Assembly: GCA_028285035.1 (NCBI GenBank)
Contig: JANQQF010000194.1
Location: 31,653 to 95,652, forward strand
From: Phycisphaerae bacterium
Lineage (GTDB): Bacteria; Chloroflexota; Anaerolineae; 4572-78; J111
Reading direction: 5' to 3'
DNA: 64,000 bases
Shown in pieces: positions 46,130 to 59,600 of the stretch; position 1 is the stretch's first letter, and the number at the start of each line of letters is the position of its first letter. The translations under genes and the position numbers were made by a program. The notes below the pieces were generated by a model that worked only from the letters and a program-made list of their open reading frames with translations, did not search any database and was not told the DNA's origin.

Positions 46130-49100
46130 GCTGTCTCAAAATATGTTTCTAATAAAGCCACAATCTTTTTATCTTCAAGCTGATCGGCCAAGGTAGAGAG
46201 GGTGTGGGCAAAAGGACGATAGGATGCGGACAAATTTTCCAGATAATGCGCCCGCTCTTGAATACCATCCATATCTCCTATGCGAGCCAATTCATATAAA
46301 ACTTCCAACTCAGTTTGGGGTGGAGGGATGATATCTGAAGTGTCGAGCTTTGCGGGATCAGACTGTGGAGCGTCTTGAGGCGGTTTGTCGTCATAAACCC
46401 AGATTAGGTCGAGATAGTGTTGTAGTACACCATATAATTTATCAGCCTCAACCGGTTTCGCCAAATAATCATCACACCCAATCTGTCGGCTTTGCGTCTG
46501 GTTCATATACAACGCACTGGCTGAGACGGCAATAATGGGCACATCAGCCAATTGGGGCGTTTGCCTCAAGATCGTGATCGCCTCAAAACCCATCATCACC
46601 GGCATCACCAAGTCCATTAAAATCAGGTCGGGCTGAATCCCATTAGCCCGATCAAGACCCTCCTGCCCATTTTCAGCCAAGACCACCTCAAAGCCCAACG
46701 GCTCCAACAAGTTGAGCAGTACCAACCGGTTATCAGCTTTATCATCCACCACCAATATCTTCCGCCGAGGCCCTTCATAGCCCATAATTATCTGGGCTGG
46801 AGCCTCGGACGACTCAATAGATTCAGCTAAGGAGAATTGGGCCTCAAACCAAAAGCGGGTGCCGGGGTTTTTACTCCTCCCCTTTGCAGGGGGAGGCTGG
46901 GAGGGGGTAGCGTCGCCGTTCCCACTCAAAGGCCGCCCTATGTCTACTGCCTTCTCTGAGGGGACAATTGGACTCGCCACCTCAATCTTGCCGCCCATCA
47001 ATTCAACAAGCTGCTGACTGATGACCAGCCCCAAACCGGTACCCTGCCCCCGTTGCTGGCTGTCGCCTGCCTGTTCAAAAGGCTGGAAGATTTTATCCTG
47101 TTGGGCCGTAGGGATACCGGGGCCAGTATCTTCAACTGCAAATTGGAGACTAGTGCTACGCTTGGGAGATGGGAGATTATCATTGTTTTCTGATGTCCCC
47201 CTCTTACTATCCCCTATCCTAACGCTGAAAACAACGTGGCCTTGTTCGGTAAACTTCACAGCATTGCCCAACAGATTGAGGAGCACCTGCCGCAGACGCT
47301 TTTCATCGGCCTCAATGAAGGCGGGTAGGCTGGGGTCCGGTTGATAGATAAATTGCAATCCTTTTTGGCGAGCGGCCATACTCATGAGAGCCACAATATC
47401 ATCCAGGAAAGCCGATAGATTGAGTGGGGCTAATTCTAGCTCTAATTTATCAGCCTCAACTTTGGCCAAGTCCAACACATCATTGATCAGGGTAAGGAGA
47501 TGCTGCCCGCTATTGTAAATGATACCCAGACCATCTTTTTGGCCCGTGTTCAGATTGGGATCTCGGTTGAGGATTTGGGCATACCCCAAAATACCATTTA
47601 GTGGGGTCCGAAGCTCGTGGCTCATGTTGGCTAAAAAGGTGCTTTTGGCCTGATTGGCAATCTCTGCTTTTTCTTTAGCCACCGCCAGTTCCTGGTTCGA
47701 CTCGGCCAATTGGCTTGATCTTTCAGCCAATTCTTGGGTTCGGGCTGCTACTTGGGTCTCAAGGTCCCGATTTCGTTGCTCAATACTCCGCACCCGCAAA
47801 CGATAGGCGGCAAAGGCCAAGCCCAGCAAAGCGACGACCACACCGCCTCGGAACCAAGTAGTTTGCCACCACGGGGGCAAGACCGAAATAGGCAAAGCAA
47901 CTTCATTTTCGCTCCACAAACCGCTATTGTTACTGCCTTGGATTCGTAAGGTGTAGTCGCCGGGAGGCAAGCTGGTGTAGGTGGCTAAACGACGTTCACT
48001 GTTGACATTATTCCAGTGGTTCTCCAGGCCTTCTAACGTGTAACGATATTTGTTTTTGTGCGGTGCCGCATAGCTCAGGACCGCAAAATCAAAGGAGATA
48101 ATATTTTGATCGTGAGTTAGGGTTAGGCTATCGCTGTTGAAGCCAGTCCAAATCGGCTGGGAGAGCAGCGACTCTGCCCCTGGCTCCACAGGTTGGTTGA
48201 AAAGGCGGAATTCGGTCAGAGCCAGTGGGGGCTGGTACTGATTGGTTTGAACTTGCTCCGGGAAAAAGGAGATCATCACCCCATCGCCCCCAAAAAATAA
48301 CTCTCCTGCAACAGTTTGGTATGCACTGGAACGCAGCACATCATTGGTGCCCAATCCATCAGCCACATCATAGGTATAAAAGGACTGCGAATCGAATTTG
48401 GTAATACCAGGGCTGGTACCAAGCCAGAGATACCCCTGCTGATCGATCTGAATATTGTTGATGTTGTTGTTTGGTAGGCCGTCAGTGGTGGTGTAGTGCC
48501 TGACGATGACCTCATCAACGGGATCAAAATTGTAAAGACCTAAGGGCGTAGCCAGCCACAAAGTTCCATCTGTGGCTTCCCGAATCTCATCAACCTTTAA
48601 TGATGGATCCGTATCCGCCAAGTAACGGGTAAACGTTTCGTTTTGCGAGTCAAAGCGATTGAAGCCCTGTTCAGTACCCAGCCATAGATTACCTTTGGAG
48701 TCCTCGAAAATGGAAAAGATACCATTGTGACTCAATGATTGTGGATCGTCAGGGTTATGTTGGTAATTGTGGAACTGCTGTGTAGCTGCGTCAAAACGGT
48801 TCAACCCATCTGAACGGGTTGACATCCACAGCGTACCGTGGCGATCAAAAAGGCAGCGGTGCGTAAAATTATCAAGCAGGCCACTATCAGGGGAGGCCCG
48901 ATAGGCAGTAAACTGCTCAGTGGTGGGGTCAAAGCGATCCATTCCGCCCCGGGTCATAATCCACAGAATGTCAGCTTCATCAATACATAGGTCAAAAATA
49001 TCACGGTGGCTCAGGCTATTGGGGTTGTCTGGGTCGGCTCGATAGTGAGTCCACTCTTGATTTTGCCGATCAAAGCGGCTCAGCCCGTTATTTCTACCAA

Positions 49101-50274
49101 TCCAGAAGATCCCCTTAGAGTCTTGCTGAATGGATCGAATTCCACCCCGGCCTAGGCTGTTGGGGTTGTCTGGCTGGTGTAGATAATTGGTAAATTGTCG
49201 ATGAGCCGGGTTGAGGATATTGGCTCCATCTCGGGTGCCGACCCATAACAATCCTTCCCGATCCTCATAGATGGACTCAACGGCATCCCCCAATAAAGCG
49301 CCAGGTTGGGATGGGTTTTCTGGATAATAAGTAAACTCCTCGGTCGAGGGATCAAACTGATACAGGCCATCCCCCCAGGTGCCGAGCCAAATCTTACCAG
49401 AAGAATCTCGAAAAAGGGTAAGAATTATATTTTCGGTTAATCCTTTTGGCTGATTCTGATAGTGGGTAAATATTTCAGTGGCTGGATCAAACTGGATCAA
49501 TCCTTGGGGCGTTCCTAGCCAAACCAGTCCGGTTGGATCAACAAATACCCGGCTCGTTTCTGGCGTTTGCCCCACTAATTCTGGATCGAATAAAAAGCGG
49601 GTGACCGTTCCAGTGGTTGGGTCCAGACGATCCACACCACCGCTGGTTCCCAACCAGACCAGCGAATTCTGCTGACCCGCGTCATTGGGTCCCAACGTCA
49701 GACTCCACGAGCGACCGGGAGTCAAGCCAGTGGGATCATTCTCAGCATTGTCGTGGCGCGTGAAGGTTTCGCTGATTGGGTCGAACTCATCGACAGCTTT
49801 ATCATTGCCCAGCCACAGTTTGCCATTAGCGTCTAAGGCCAAGGCCCGAATGCGATTGTCACTGGGGGAGTTGGGATTATCGGGATCGTGTTGATAGCGG
49901 GTAAAATCACCACTAAAGGGGTTGAATTTGTTAAGCCCGCCTCGCTCAGTACCAAACCACAACATACCTTGCCCATCCTCGACAATAGCCCGAACATCCC
50001 CATCACTCAAGCTATTCGGATTGCCGGGCTCGGGACGATACGTCTGAACATAGTAGCCATCATATCGAGCCAACCCGTTGCGGGTACCAATCCAGACAAA
50101 ACCCCGGCTGTCATGCAGTATGGCATAGGCCGAATCATCGGGCAGGCCATCATCGGGTGTGAGGTGGGTGAATTGGAGCGTTCCCTGCTGGACAGCATCC
50201 CCACCTTGAGCATAGACTGGCTGAAGCAGAATCATAAAAATAAAGATGACAAACCATAAAGATTGTTTCTTCAT
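46126..50274 (-). CDS. Propeller-sensor hybrid histidine kinase
   Basis: 1382 residues from ATG 50274 (AGAGGAGGG upstream); signal peptide 1-23. The extracellular part (about 40-720) is built of some fourteen two-component regulator propeller repeats ([13 protein letters not shown] type), i.e. probably two seven-bladed propellers, followed by a Y_Y_Y domain and a membrane segment (about 800-825). Inside: coiled coil, H886 in [13 protein letters not shown], ATPase with NLLGNAVKF and DTGPGIP, receiver with D1221 (LILMDLVMP), and a 90-residue tail. This is the hybrid two-component layout best known for sensing polysaccharide fragments in Bacteroides. About 39 residues near 1096-1134 look like an in-frame repeat insertion. 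Confidence 0.92.
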   Translation of the reverse strand: MKKQSLWFVIFIFMILLQPVYAQGGDAVQQGTLQFTHLTPDDGLPDDSAYAILHDSRGFVWIGTRNGLARYDGYYVQTYRPEPGNPNSLSDGDVRAIVEDGQGMLWFGTERGGLNKFNPFSGDFTRYQHDPDNPNSPSDNRIRALALDANGKLWLGNDKAVDEFDPISETFTRHDNAENDPTGLTPGRSWSLTLGPNDAGQQNSLVWLGTSGGVDRLDPTTGTVTRFLFDPELVGQTPETSRVFVDPTGLVWLGTPQGLIQFDPATEIFTHYQNQPKGLTENIILTLFRDSSGKIWLGTWGDGLYQFDPSTEEFTYYPENPSQPGALLGDAVESIYEDREGLLWVGTRDGANILNPAHRQFTNYLHQPDNPNSLGRGGIRSIQQDSKGIFWIGRNNGLSRFDRQNQEWTHYRADPDNPNSLSHRDIFDLCIDEADILWIMTRGGMDRFDPTTEQFTAYRASPDSGLLDNFTHRCLFDRHGTLWMSTRSDGLNRFDAATQQFHNYQHNPDDPQSLSHNGIFSIFEDSKGNLWLGTEQGFNRFDSQNETFTRYLADTDPSLKVDEIREATDGTLWLATPLGLYNFDPVDEVIVRHYTTTDGLPNNNINNIQIDQQGYLWLGTSPGITKFDSQSFYTYDVADGLGTNDVLRSSAYQTVAGELFFGGDGVMISFFPEQVQTNQYQPPLALTEFRLFNQPVEPGAESLLSQPIWTGFNSDSLTLTHDQNIISFDFAVLSYAAPHKNKYRYTLEGLENHWNNVNSERRLATYTSLPPGDYTLRIQGSNNSGLWSENEVALPISVLPPWWQTTWFRGGVVVALLGLAFAAYRLRVRSIEQRNRDLETQVAARTQELAERSSQLAESNQELAVAKEKAEIANQAKSTFLANMSHELRTPLNGILGYAQILNRDPNLNTGQKDGLGIIYNSGQHLLTLINDVLDLAKVEADKLELELAPLNLSAFLDDIVALMSMAARQKGLQFIYQPDPSLPAFIEADEKRLRQVLLNLLGNAVKFTEQGHVVFSVRIGDSKRGTSENNDNLPSPKRSTSLQFAVEDTGPGIPTAQQDKIFQPFEQAGDSQQRGQGTGLGLVISQQLVELMGGKIEVASPIVPSEKAVDIGRPLSGNGDATPSQPPPAKGRSKNPGTRFWFEAQFSLAESIESSEAPAQIIMGYEGPRRKILVVDDKADNRLVLLNLLEPLGFEVVLAENGQEGLDRANGIQPDLILMDLVMPVMMGFEAITILRQTPQLADVPIIAVSASALYMNQTQSRQIGCDDYLAKPVEADKLYGVLQHYLDLIWVYDDKPPQDAPQSDPAKLDTSDIIPPPQTELEVLYELARIGDMDGIQERAHYLENLSASYRPFAHTLSTLADQLEDKKIVALLETYFETA
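46873..46909. repeat. GC-rich palindromic repeat inside kinase coding sequence
   Basis: ACTCCTCCCCTTTGCAGGGG followed by GAGGCTGGGAGGGGGT, a self-complementary C/G-rich element of dispersed-repeat type, read in frame as PSQPPPAKG between the G-box and the last strand of the ATPase domain. The flanks (to about 46990) are also non-conserved in character. Confidence 0.55.
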
Positions 50275-50418
50275 GACACCCTCCTCTTGGAAGCCAGTCA
50301 AATTGTGATCATTTTTGGTCACGGTCAGTGTAGTAGATTTTTTTAAAAAGTCAATGCATTGTAAAAATGGGCTGTATCAAAAAATTAGGCGAGATTTGCT
50401 ATCGATCTCTGCCAAGGA

Positions 50419-50479
50419 CTAAAGCCCCTGGCTATCTTAAGTTGAAGCCAGCCAAGCAGACTCAATTAGGGGGCTTTAG
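50419..50479. repeat. Intergenic inverted repeat
   Basis: CTAAAGCCCC (50419-50428) pairs with GGGGCTTTAG (50470-50479); between are TTGAAGCC and a partial complement. A second TGGCGGCTTCAGTCCCACGC segment follows. It resembles a dispersed repeat. The gap 50275-50638 otherwise holds only a terminator. Confidence 0.5.
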
Positions 50480-50588
50480 CCTCCTTTTACCTATGATAGC
50501 GTGGCGGCTTCAGTCCCACGCAAAGGTCGGGCAAAGGGCTTCCTGTAATTTGGGCCAGTCCCTAAAAACGGATTCGCTTAAAGTCAAA

Positions 50589-50618
50589 CGAGTGTCTGGC
50601 CCCTCGACCAGACACTCG
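50589..50618 (-). terminator. Terminator of giant surface protein gene
   Basis: CGAGTGTCTGG, 8-nt loop, CCAGACACTCG: an 11-bp perfect stem 20 bp past the stop, followed on the - strand by TTTGACTTT. The T-tract is weak. Confidence 0.6.
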
Positions 50619-50638
50619 TTCTTATCAAAAACGTCAAT

Positions 50639-53600
50639 CTACTTTGCTACAAACGGCAGATAAATCTTATGAGCTGTATCATCACCTTCATTTTGATTAA
50701 CCCGCTCATTATGGAACGTACATCTTAAATCCTGTTCCGCTGCCAGCGGAATCTCGACACCAAAGGTATCATTGCTTTCAGTAACCGTTGGATAGAAGGG
50801 ACCAATGTTTTCACCTTCACAGCTTACGTACAACAACCCCCAGAAGTCATCCAGGAAGGAGGCTTTTGTCTCAAAGATGGTGTAGCTTCCGGCCCCAAGA
50901 TTTTCTTGGCTAAAACTGCCGCCATCATCAAGGGTGAAGTCGCCCAAATCGCCGCCAAAAGCAAAACCTGTCGCCCCACTGGGGTTAGTCTGTTTGACGA
51001 TGGTCAGGGACCCAGTCCCAAACTCATCCTTGACATTGGTGAAGGTGCAGATGATATCCTCACCTGCCGGGAGATGGATCGTTACGCCATCTGTGATGAC
51101 AGAATAATTTGTCGCCTCGGTCTCACACACCACGCTATCCAAACGCCAGCCATCGGGTACAACCTCAGTCACATTGTAATCACCTGCGACTAAATCATTA
51201 ACTGTATCACTCTCATTGTGTCCTAGATCAGCAATCACTACATCACCACTAAAGCTGAACGTTTCTTGGCTATCGGCAGGCTCCGTAACCTTCTTGATCG
51301 TAATTGAGCCAGTTTCAGGCAGCTTTGAATTGGTGAAAGTACAAACCACATTCTCACCTGTACCGACCACGATTGACAGGGTTTCACCACTCAGGCTGCC
51401 ATTGTCGCTACCCCCCGTACAAGTGGCATTGTCCAGTTGCCAGCCATCCGGCAACAGTTCAGTGATTGCATAACTGCCAATTGCGAGATCGCCAAACGTG
51501 ACGGTCTGACTAATGTTATCGGTTTGGGTCGCTTCATCATCCAGCATGAAGTTGGTCGCGGATGTAAACTTTTGGATGCGATTGTTGGTTCTTTCTGCCA
51601 CATAGACATTACCGATATGATCCACCGCCACGTCGTAGGGCGTATCAAACTGACCATTGTCGCTACCACTACTGCCCCAAGTGGTAATGAAACTGCCCAC
51701 ATTGTCAAACTTCTGGAGACGATCATTATCAGTATCGACCACATAGACATTACCGATATGATCCACCGCCACGTCGTAGGGCGTATCAAACTGACCATTG
51801 TCGCTGCCTTTAGTACCCCAAGTGGTAATGAAACTGCCCACATTGTTAAACTTTTGGATACGGTCATTATTAGCATCGACCACATAGACATTACCATCGC
51901 TATCCACCGTTATACCCCTCGGCTCATCAAACTGGCCATTGTCGCTACCACTGCTGCCCCAGGTGGCGATGAAGTTACCAGCACTGTCGAACTTCTGGAT
52001 ACGGTCGTTATTACTATCCACCACATAGACATTACTATCGTCATCGACCGCTACACCCCTTGGATCATAAAACTGACCGTTGTCGCTGCCTCCACTACCC
52101 CAGGTAGTGATGAAGTTGCCCATATAGTCGAATTTCTGGATACGGTTATTGCGACTATCCGTCACATAGACATTACCATCGCTATCCACCGCTATACCCG
52201 TGGGATTATCAAACTGGCCATTGCCGCTGCCTTGACTACCCCAGGTGGTAATAAAGTTACCAAAACCATCAAATTTCTGGATACGATGATTGCCCAGTTC
52301 GGCCACATAGACATTGCCATCGTTGTCAACCGCTACATCGTAGGGAACACTGAACTGACCGTTGTCACTGCTTCGGGTCCCGCCCCACTGGAGCGCGAAG
52401 AAGGGGGGGCTGCTGGCAAGGATGCTTGGCCCATTCGCTGTAAAGGCAAAGTCTGTACCATCTTCGGGAGTGGCTTCCTTAACAATGGTCAGAGACCCTG
52501 TCTCAGGCGCTGCCTTGATGTTGGTAAAGGTACAGATAATATCTTCACCCGCCGGGAGATGGATCGTTACACCGTCTGTGATGGCTGTATAGTTTGTCGC
52601 CTCGGTCTCACATAGCACGCTGTCTAAACGCCAGCCATCAGGGATCACCTCAGTCACGGTATAATCACCAGCGGGCAGGTCACGGTCTGTATCACTCTCA
52701 TTATGGCCTAGATTAGCAATTGGTAGATCACCACTGAAGCTAAACGTTTCTTGGCTATCGGTTGGCTCTGTCACTTTCTTGATCATGATCAAACCCGTTT
52801 CAGCGGGGATTGAATTGGTGAAGGTACAGGTGATATCTTCGCCTAAACCAACCACGACCGAGAGCGTTTCATTTGTCAAGCTACCACTGTCACTGCCTCC
52901 GATACAGGTCGCACTGTCCAACACCCAGCCATCAGCCAGGGTTTCGGTGATGTCATAAGTACCCAGGCTCAAATTACTGAAGGTGATGCTTTGCGCAACA
53001 CTGTCATTGGGCTGGGTGGGTTCATCATCCAGGGTAAAGACGTCAATGGGGGCAAACTTCTGGACGCGATGGTTGTTAAAATCGGTTACATACACATTGC
53101 CCTTGTCATCGACAGCGACACCATAGGTGTTCTGAAATTGTCCAGCGCCCGTGCCATTGGTGCCCCATTGGGCGAGATAGGTGCCACTGCTGTCAAACTT
53201 CTGAATGCGATGGTTGTTAAAATCGGTTACATAAACATTGCCTTTGCCATCAATACCCAAGTGAAATGGTATATCAAACTGGCCATCGCCCGTGCCATTG
53301 GTGCCCCATTGCGTCACATAGCTGCCGTCACTGTCAAACTTCTGAATGCGGTGGTTGAATGTATCCGCGACATAAACATTGTCATCATTATCAATAGCCA
53401 CCCCAAAAGGTTGCTCAAACTGGCCATCGCCCGTGCCATTGGTGCCCCATTGGGCGAGATACACACCATCGCTGTCAAACTTTTGGATGCGGTGATTGTT
53501 CCGGTCCGTGACATAGACATTGCCACTGCTATCGACAGCCACACCATAGGGTTGATTAAACTGTCCGTCACTAGAGCCAGTGGTGCCCCATTGGGTAAGA

Positions 53601-56600
53601 TAGATACCGTTGCTATCAAACTTCTGGATGCGATCATTGCTTGTATCCACGACATAGATATTATCATTATGATCAATGGCTATATCTCTCGGAGACCTAA
53701 ACTGCCCATCGCTGGTGCCGAAGGTGCCCCATTGGCTAAGATAGATGCCGCTGCTGTCAAACTTCTGAATGCGGTCATTATTTCCATCCACAACATAGAC
53801 ATTACCACTGGCATCCACGGCAACCCCATAGGAATTCTGAAACTGGCCAGCGCCCGTACCATTGGTGCCCCATTGGGTTTCGAAGACGGGTGGGGCTAAG
53901 AAGCTCGGCCCACTGGCGGTAAAGGAGAAATCGGTGCCATCTTCCGGCGTGGCTTCTTTGATGATGGTCAAGCTACCTAGCTTATCATTGTTGAAGGTAC
54001 AAGTTACCTGCTCATCTGGACTGATCGTCACGAACAACGTCTCATCGGTTACGGTACCACTATCGCTACCACCCGTACAGGTAACATTGCTTAATTGCCA
54101 ACCATCTGGGACGATCTCGCTGATTTGATACGTAGCGGCAGGAATATCAGCAAAGGTGGCACTTTGATTAACACCATCACTATCATTGGGGTTGGCGTCA
54201 TCAAGGCTGAAATTATTTGTCGCTAAAGGTATCTTACGAATACGTTGCCCATTAAATTCAGCCACAAAAATATTAGTGTCACTATCAATCGCAATGTCTT
54301 GTGGGACGTTTAATGCAGTATTGGTCGCCAGTCCGCCATCACCGCCACTGCCGCCGCCAGCTACGGTACTGATCAGGCTGGTTACAGCGTCGATTCTGCG
54401 AATACGGCCGTTTGTCACAATAAAGACATTGCCGAACTCATCAACCGCAACACTATCGGGTTCAGGCAAAAGGGCAGTCACAGCCGGACCACCATCACTA
54501 CCAACGCCAGCCCCAGCAATCGTGCTGATGATGCCAGTAGCCCCATCCACTTTGCGGATCAGTTCATTCCCCGTATCAGCAATAAAGAGGTTGCCTGCCT
54601 CATCAATGGCCAGATCAGAAGGGCTGTCGAGGCGTGCGTTGACCGCTGCTTCCCCGTCACCCCCGAATCCGGCAGCACCGGTACCCGCGACAGTGCTGAT
54701 GATCTTTGTCGTCGCATCAACTTTACGAATACGATGTTCGGTCGTAAGGTAAAGGTTCCCCATATCATCTACAATTACACTATCCGGATTGTCGATAGTA
54801 GCATCGGTAGCTAGACTGCCATCATAACCACTCCCGCCGCCAACGACCGTCGTAATGATCCCTGTTGCGCCATCAACCTTGCGGATACGGGCATTGTTCA
54901 AGTCGGCAATGAACAGGTTGCCTGCACTATCTACAGCAACGCGCTTGGGGAAATTGAGCATCGCATCGACAGCTAGCCCCCCATCGCCGCTAAAACCAGC
55001 GGTGCCATTTCCAGCCACAGTACTAATGACACCTGTCGCCGCATCAACTTTTCGAATACGGTGGTTGTTTCGATCGGCAATGAAGATATTGCCGTCACCA
55101 TCAACCGCGACCCCTTGAGGTTGGCTTAAATTTGCATTGATCGCCAGCCCCGCATCGCCGCTAAAGCCTCCCGTGCCATTTCCAGCCACGGTTGTAATGA
55201 TCCCAAAATCATCACTAGCCGGAATGCTACTGATGAAGTCAAAGTCAGTACCATCTTCCGGCGTGGCCTCTTTGATAATGGTCAAAGAACCAAGCTCAGG
55301 GTCCACCTTGACATTGTTGAAGGTACAGACCACATCCTCACCCGCTCCGACGGCGACTGATAATGTCTCACCGCCCAAGCTGCCACTGTCGCTACCGCCC
55401 GTGCACGTGGCATCCGTCAAACTCCAATCGCTGGGCAGAATTTCGGTGATGTTGTAGCTGTCTGGTGTCAAGTTATTGAAAATGGTGCCTTGTTTAACAC
55501 CATCCGTTTGACTTGGCTCATCATCCAAAGTGAAGTCACCAAAATCACTGGTGAAGGCAAAGTCTGTGCCATCCTCGGGCGTGGCTTCTTTGATGATCGT
55601 CAGCGTACCAGTCTCCGGTTCGTCCGCAACATTGGTAAAGGTACAGACCACGTCCTCGCCTGCGCCGACGGCAACAGACAAGGTCCCGCCATTCAAACTA
55701 CCACTGTCGCTACCGCCTGTGCAAGTGGCATCGGTCAAATTCCAACCGCGTGACAGGAGTTCGGTGATGTTGTAGCTACCTGGCGTCAAGTCATAGAAAG
55801 CGGTGCTTTGTTTAATGCTATCGGTTTGGCTTGGTTCATCATCCAAGGTGAAATCACCAAAGTCACTGGTGAAGGCAAAATTAGTGCCATCTTCGGGCGT
55901 GGCTTCTTTGATGATCGTCAAAGAGCCAGGCTCAGGTCCATCCGCAACATTGGTAAAGGTACAGGTGATATCCTCACCGGCGGGAAGATGGATCGTCACG
56001 CCGTCTGTGATGGCGGTATAGTTTGTCGCCTCGGTCTCACACACCACGTAATCTAATCGCCAACCATCGGGAACCACCTCAGTCACGGTATAATCACCCG
56101 CCACCAGATCGCTGACCGTATCACTCTGATTGTCTCTCAAATCGCTGATTGACAGGTCACCACTAAAGCTGAACATTTCTCGGCTACCCGCTGGATCTGT
56201 CACTTTTTTGATCGTAATTGAACCTGTTTGAGGGACACTTGAATTGGTGAAGGTACAGACCACGTTTTCACCCGCACCGATGGCGACCGACAATGTCTCG
56301 CCATTTAAAGTGCCGCTACCGCTACCGTCAATACAGGCGGCGGTGTCTAGCTGCCAATCGGCGGGTAGCGTTTCGGTGATAGCGTAGGTGCCTGGCGTCA
56401 AGTCATTGAAGGTGATGGTCTGGCTAACGCTATCGGTTTGGCTCGGCTCATCATCCAGGCTGAAGGTGGTTCCACCAAGAATATCGGACATAAACGTGAA
56501 ATCGGTACCATCTTCAGGATCGGCTTCTTTAATGATGGTGAGATGGCCAACAGTTTCAAACTCAAAAGCCCCAACATCGCAACTTGTTCCCTGCGCTCGG

Positions 56601-59600
56601 CTGACACCACGCTGATCTAGCCCTTTGATTGGACCAGCCGTACATTTAGCATCATCACCTGTATCAATGGCATCGCTGCCGAGTAGAAGGGCGTGGGTTT
56701 CCGTGGGTCCGCCATTGTCTTGGAGCGGCCCAAGATTGATGTTGGCTGCTGTCGTGGCATCGGCACAAGTGCCATCCGTATCAAGATTGATGGCGTCCAT
56801 TGTAAGGGTGCTGAACGCTTCGACGCTACAATCTCCGCCATTTACACTATCGGCAACAATAGTGTTATGCACCGTTGTGGTACTATCTCCCTCAACCAAA
56901 ATTCCGCTGCCATCGGGGGCTGAATTACTAGAGAAGGTACTGCTGCGCACCGTTGCCACGCCCCCCTCGGTCGTAAGCAGCCCAGCCCCGCGAACATCAG
57001 CCGAATTGCCGGAGATGGTGCTGTTATTCACCTTGACGAAAGCCCCTAAATTGTAAATCCCGCCACCAGATTCAGCCGAATTGTTAGAGAAGGTGCTGTT
57101 GTTCACCGTGATTGGAGCACTATTGTCGTAAATCCCGCCACCAAATCTGGCCGAATTGCCAGAGAAGGTGCTGTTGTTCACCGTTGTCTTGCCACCAATT
57201 GCGTAAATTCCACCACCCGTGTTGCTGGCTGAATTGCCAGAAAGGATGCTATCATTCACGGTCACGACCGCGTCAGAATTAACGTAAATTCCACCGCCAC
57301 GAGAGGCCGATCCATTTTGTAGGATGAGGCTCTCAAAGGTCACTGCGCTGTCGTCCGCTCTGAAGAGGCGATAGCTGTTCGCCCCATCGATTACATGATT
57401 GTTTCCGTTGATCAAGAGCTTTATGTTCGATGTTGCATTATCGATAGTGGTCGTTGAGGCCGTCAAATTGATGTCTGCGGCCACATCGATCGTATTGCTC
57501 CCACCGGACGTCAGGTCGTTGTAGCAACCAATGGCAAAATTTAGCTCAGACTCATTCGTAACCGTCATAGGAAAGGCTGGACAAGTTTGGGTGTTGCTGA
57601 AGGTACAGACCACATCCTCACCCAGACCAACGCTTACTGATAAGGTCTCATCGCTCAAACTGCCACTGTCACTGCCGCCGGTACAGGTGGCAGCGGTTAG
57701 GTGCCAATCACTTGGCAGGATTTCGGTGATGGCGTAGGTACCTGGGGTTAAGTCATCAAAGGTAATGGTCTGATTAACGCTATCTGTTTGACTCGGCTCA
57801 TCATCCAGACTAAAACTTTCGCCACCTGGAATGTTAGAGGTGAAGGCAAAATCGATGCTGTCTTTGGGGCTGGCTTCTTTGATGATCGTCAGGCTTGTCG
57901 GTTTCAAACTATTCTCAAACGTACAAACGACCGCCTCATTGATATCAACCGTGATCGACAAAGTCTCGTCATTCAAGCTGCCACTATCACTGCCCCCAGT
58001 ACAACTGACGCTGTCCAATTGCCAGCCAGCGGGCAAGGTTTCGGTGATGTCATAGCTATTCAAAAAGAGATCTGTGAAGGTAATGCTTTGTTCGGTGCTA
58101 TCGGTTTGGCTGGCCTCATCATCCAAGCTGAAGTCGCCCAAATCACCGGTGAAGGCAAAATCCGTGCCATCTTCGGGGGTGGCTTCTTTGATGATGGTCA
58201 AACTGTTAAAGGCAGTCGCCTCAAAGGCCCCAATGTCGCAGTCGCCAATGAACAGACGGGAAACACCACGTTGGTCGACGCCGTCAATCGGTGCGGCATC
58301 ACAGAGGGTATTGCCCGCTACATTGATCGCATCGCTGCCAGGGAGGGGGGCCATCGTTAAGGTTGGGCCGCCATTATTTTGCAGCGGGCCAAGGTTAGCA
58401 TTACCGTTCTCGGTATCGCCGAGGAAATCACAAGAGTCATCACTGGTCAGGTTGAGGCCGTTGGAGATAGGCACATCTCGCACACAATCACCCCCGTCTT
58501 GCTGATCAGCAATGATCGAACCAGCTACGGTAAAATCACCTTCTGTATTGAATATTCCTCCACCGGAATTTTTGCTAATTGTGCTGTGAATCAACCTAAA
58601 GGTGCTACTTCTACTCGCTATACCACCCCCAAATTCGGCTGAATTTTCAGCGATTGTGCTGTTGCTGACCGTGGCGATTTTGTTTGAACCTAGCGCAATC
58701 CAGTTTGATAGGCCACCACCTTCGTTCGAAACAGTATTGCCACTGATCGTGCTTTTGTCCACGGTCAGGGTTCCTTCGTTATAAATACCTCCGCCGCTTC
58801 CATTGTTATGGGTCAGCGAATTATTGCTGATGGTGCTGTTGGCTACGGTCAAAGTGCCTTCCTCATGGTTGAATATTCCGCCCCCAAGGTTTACGGCCTG
58901 ATTGTCAGTCACGGTGCTATATTGAATGATTAAGGTTCCTTCATTGCGGATACCGCCGCCATCATTCGTAACATTGCCCCCCATGATTGTCATATTTTGT
59001 ACGGTCACATCTGTATTTTGTTCGACGTCCAAGGGGCGTACGCCGCTAATGTTTTGCCCATCAAGGGTAAAGTCGGCGCCATTGAGGGTCAATTCAACGC
59101 CGGAGGTGCTGTTGTCAATCGTGGTGGTTGAAGCGGTCAGGTCGATGTCTGCGCTCAGATTAATCGCGTAGTTTCCTGCCCCCGTCAATTCATTGTAGCA
59201 GCCAATGCCGAAGTTTAGCTCGGCCTCATCAGCAACCGTTATGGGAAAGGCCGGACAGGTTTGGGTATTGCTGAAGATACAGACCACATCCTCACTCGCA
59301 CCGATGGCAACAGACAAAGTCTCGCCACTTAAACTGCCACTGTCGCTACCGCCCGTGCAGGTAGCGCTGGTCAGGTTCCAGTCACTGGGTAGGGATTCGC
59401 TGATGTTGTAGGTATCTGGCGTCACGTTATTGAAGGTAATACTTTGATTCACGCTATCAGTTTGGCTTAACTCATCATCCAGACTAAAACTTTCGCCACC
59501 CGGAATGTCACTGCTAAAGGCAAAATCAGTGCCATCTGTCGGGTTGGCTTCCTTAATGATGGTTACAGAGCCGAATTGTGCAGCGTGTGTGTAAGTACAA

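Noticed and set aside
51560..55140. Regularly spaced repeats suggestive of a CRISPR array
   Set aside because: Units are degenerate, about 120-140 bp, and encode propeller blades in a continuous frame.
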